Assembly: GCA_947164605.1 (NCBI GenBank)
Contig: CAMUXE010000002.1
Coordinates: 107,530 to 171,529, forward strand
Reading direction: 5' to 3'
DNA length: 64,000 nt
DNA from: an uncultured Lachnospiraceae bacterium
GTDB lineage: Bacteria; Bacillota; Clostridia; Lachnospirales; Lachnospiraceae
Shown: positions 62,047-64,000 of the stretch, piece after piece
Numbering within the stretch: the first letter of the stretch is position 1
Layout of the letters: each line of letters opens with the position of its first letter
Translations under genes and position numbers: made by a program
The notes under the pieces: generated by a model
What the model saw: the letters and a program-made list of their open reading frames with translations, nothing else
What the model was told of the DNA's origin: nothing
The model's database searches: none

Positions 62047-64000
62047 ATGTTTAAACATTACGAAATGGAATTAGCTGGCAGAACTCTCAGCGTTGATATC
62101 GGAAGAGTTTGTGCTCAGTCTAATGGTGCAGCATTAATGCACTATGGTGACACTACAGTTTTATCTACTGCTACAGCTTCTAAAGAACCAAGAGAAGGTA
62201 TTGATTTCTTCCCACTTAGCGTAGATTACGAAGAAAAGATGTATTCAGTAGGAAAAATTCCTGGTGGATTTAATAAGAGAGAGGGTAAGGCTAGCGAGAA
62301 TGCTATTCTCACATCAAGAGTAATTGATAGACCTATGAGACCTCTCTTCCCTAAGGATTATCGTAATGATGTTACTCTCAATAATATGGTTATGTCAGTG
62401 GATCCTGAGTGTAGACCAGAGCTCCTTGCAATGATTGGTGCATCAATTGCTACTAGCATTTCAGATATTCCATTTGATGGCCCATGTGCTATGACACAGA
62501 TGGGACTTATCGATGGTGAGTTCGTTGTGAATCCTTCACAGGAACAGTGGCAGTCTGGAGATCTCCAGCTCACTGTTGCTTCTACAAAGAAGAAGGTAAT
62601 CATGATTGAGGCTGGTGCTAAGGAAATTCCTGAAGCTAAAATGATTGAGGCTATTTACAAGGCTCATGATATAAACCAGACAATTATTGAGTTTATCGAG
62701 ACTATCGTTGCTGAGTGTGGTAAGATCAAGCATTCTTATGAGAGTTGTGCTATTCCTGCTGAGATGTTCGAGAAGATGAAGGAAATTGTTCCTCCTGAAG
62801 AGATGGAGAAGGCAGTTTTCACAGATGATAAGCAGACAAGAGATAAGAATATTGATGAAGTAACAGCAAAGTTAAAGGAAGCATTTGCCGAAAATGAGGC
62901 TTATCTTGCTGTTCTTGGTGAGGCTATTTATCAGTATGAGAAGAAGACTGTTCGTAAGATGATCTTAAAGGATCATAAGAGACCTGACGGCAGAGAAATC
63001 ACTCAGATTCGTCCACTTGCTGCAGAGGTTGATATTATCCCTAGAGTTCATGGTTCTGCTATGTTCACAAGAGGTCAGACACAGATTTGTGACGTTGTAA
63101 CACTTGCTCCTCTTTCAGAGGCTCAGAAGGTTGAAGGCCTTGACTCTAACGTTACTGAGAAGAGATATATTCACCAGTATAACTTCCCTTCATACTCAGT
63201 AGGTGAGACTAAGCCATCTAGAGGACCAGGAAGAAGAGAAATCGGTCACGGTGCTCTTGCAGAGAGAGCTTTAAAGCCAGTTATCCCTTCAGCAGAGGAG
63301 TTCCCATATGCAATCCGTGCTGTATCTGAGACATTCGAGTCCAATGGTTCAACATCAATGGCTTCTACTTGTGCATCATGTATGTCACTTATGGCTGCAG
63401 GTGTTCCAATTAAGAGAATGGTAGCAGGTATTTCATGCGGACTTGTAACTGGTGATACTGATGATGATTACGTAGTACTTACTGATATTCAGGGCCTTGA
63501 GGATTTCTTCGGAGATATGGACTTTAAGGTTACTGGTACTACAGAGGGTATCACAGCAATTCAGATGGATATTAAGATTCACGGTCTCACAAGACCTATT
63601 GTTGAGGAAGCTATCAAGAGAACTCGTGAGGCTAGATTCTTTATCATGGATACATGTATGAAGAAGGCTATTGCTGAGCCAAGAAAGACTGTTGGCAAGT
63701 ATGCTCCTAAGATTATACAGACTAAGATTGATCCAGCTAAGATTGGTGAAGTTGTTGGTCAGCGTGGAAAGGTTATTAACACTATTATCGAGGAGTGCGG
63801 CGTAAAGATTGATATCAATGATGATGGATTTGTTTCAATCTGTGGCGTTGAGCAGGCTGGTATGGATAGGGCACTCAAGTATATCAATACAATCGTATCT
63901 GATTTTGAAGAGGGCACTATCTATGAAGGTAAGGTAGTTAGCATTAAGGAATTTGGTGCATTTATCGAGTTTGCTCCTGGCAAGGAAGGAATGGTTCACA
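62047..64000 (+). CDS. pnp: Polynucleotide phosphorylase (3' partial)
   Basis: First 651 codons; runs off the window end. Begins MFKHYEMELAGRTLSVDIGR. First RNase PH domain with MYSVGKIPGGFNKREGKAS, a helical linker domain, second RNase PH domain with RPDGREITQIRPLAAEV and FTRGQTQ, then a KH domain (VVGQRGKVINTIIEECG) and the start of the S1 domain at the edge. It degrades RNA by phosphorolysis. AAAGGAG precedes the ATG. The rpsO-pnp order is nearly universal. Confidence 0.97.
   Translation, partial: MFKHYEMELAGRTLSVDIGRVCAQSNGAALMHYGDTTVLSTATASKEPREGIDFFPLSVDYEEKMYSVGKIPGGFNKREGKASENAILTSRVIDRPMRPLFPKDYRNDVTLNNMVMSVDPECRPELLAMIGASIATSISDIPFDGPCAMTQMGLIDGEFVVNPSQEQWQSGDLQLTVASTKKKVIMIEAGAKEIPEAKMIEAIYKAHDINQTIIEFIETIVAECGKIKHSYESCAIPAEMFEKMKEIVPPEEMEKAVFTDDKQTRDKNIDEVTAKLKEAFAENEAYLAVLGEAIYQYEKKTVRKMILKDHKRPDGREITQIRPLAAEVDIIPRVHGSAMFTRGQTQICDVVTLAPLSEAQKVEGLDSNVTEKRYIHQYNFPSYSVGETKPSRGPGRREIGHGALAERALKPVIPSAEEFPYAIRAVSETFESNGSTSMASTCASCMSLMAAGVPIKRMVAGISCGLVTGDTDDDYVVLTDIQGLEDFFGDMDFKVTGTTEGITAIQMDIKIHGLTRPIVEEAIKRTREARFFIMDTCMKKAIAEPRKTVGKYAPKIIQTKIDPAKIGEVVGQRGKVINTIIEECGVKIDINDDGFVSICGVEQAGMDRALKYINTIVSDFEEGTIYEGKVVSIKEFGAFIEFAPGKEGMVH

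Noticed and set aside
1..64000. Prophage, transposase, integrase, CRISPR-Cas, toxin-antitoxin or restriction system
   Set aside because: No protein in the window carries such motifs; the inserted modules are metabolic, surface or regulatory.

Overview
The window comes from a flagellated, low-GC Gram-positive bacterium, most likely a clostridium of the Lachnospiraceae (Butyrivibrio, Pseudobutyrivibrio or Lachnospira type; the genus is inference). PolC, YlxM, FabK, KhpA, a sigma-28 of SigD type and strong AGGAGG ribosome sites all fit. The order flhA-flhF-flhG-cheB-cheA-cheW-cheC-cheD-sigD-swrB, then rpsB-tsf-pyrH-frr-uppS-cdsA-dxr-rseP-polC-rimP-nusA-rnpM-ylxQ-infB-rbfA-truB-ribF-rpsO-pnp, is essentially the supercluster known from Bacillus subtilis, broken here by several inserted modules. 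Almost everything is on the + strand.

Region by region. 1-13302: the end of a long flagellar and chemotaxis operon (flhA end, flhF, flhG, a PilZ protein, cheBAWCD, sigD, fapA, and small proteins including a SwrB-like membrane protein and a Ser/Asp-repeat protein). It closes with a terminator that overlaps the next promoter. 13381-15665: the SRP and 30S block ylxM-ffh-rpsP-khpA. 15913-18598: a Lachnospiraceae-type unknown protein, a cohesin-like surface protein, and rimM. 18661-23292: a polysaccharide module with an O-antigen ligase/polymerase, a DUF4422 glycosyltransferase, and an unusual tandem phosphoglycosyltransferase. 23462-33923: rpsB, tsf, nadA, a bactofilin, pyrH, frr, uppS, cdsA, dxr, rseP and ispG, covering translation, nucleotide, envelope lipid and isoprenoid functions. 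34018-38640: polC.

38747-49632: a divergent MerR-family regulator facing a complete-looking FAS II elongation and acetyl-CoA carboxylase operon (acpP-fabK-fabD-fabG-fabF-accB-fabZ-accC-accD-accA, then an acyl-CoA synthetase). The promoter between them has the 19-bp spacer and spacer dyad typical of MerR-controlled promoters. I see no fabH. 49829-51638: two AT-rich single-gene units, a DUF3810 membrane protein and a small-multidrug-export-family protein. 51997-52068: tRNA-Glu(CTC). 52165-64000: the nusA-infB operon (rimP, nusA, rnpM, ylxQ, infB, rbfA, nrnA, truB, ribF), then rpsO and the start of pnp. The 728-base gap between ribF and rpsO holds a minus-strand coding relic with no start codon.

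The points most worth a second look are the MerR-type control of fatty-acid synthesis, the phosphoglycosyltransferase fused to a copy of itself that has lost its catalytic Asp-Glu pair, the start-less relic upstream of rpsO, a long near-perfect hairpin in the pnp leader, and a 10+10 bp inverted repeat that includes the -10 box of the exporter gene.
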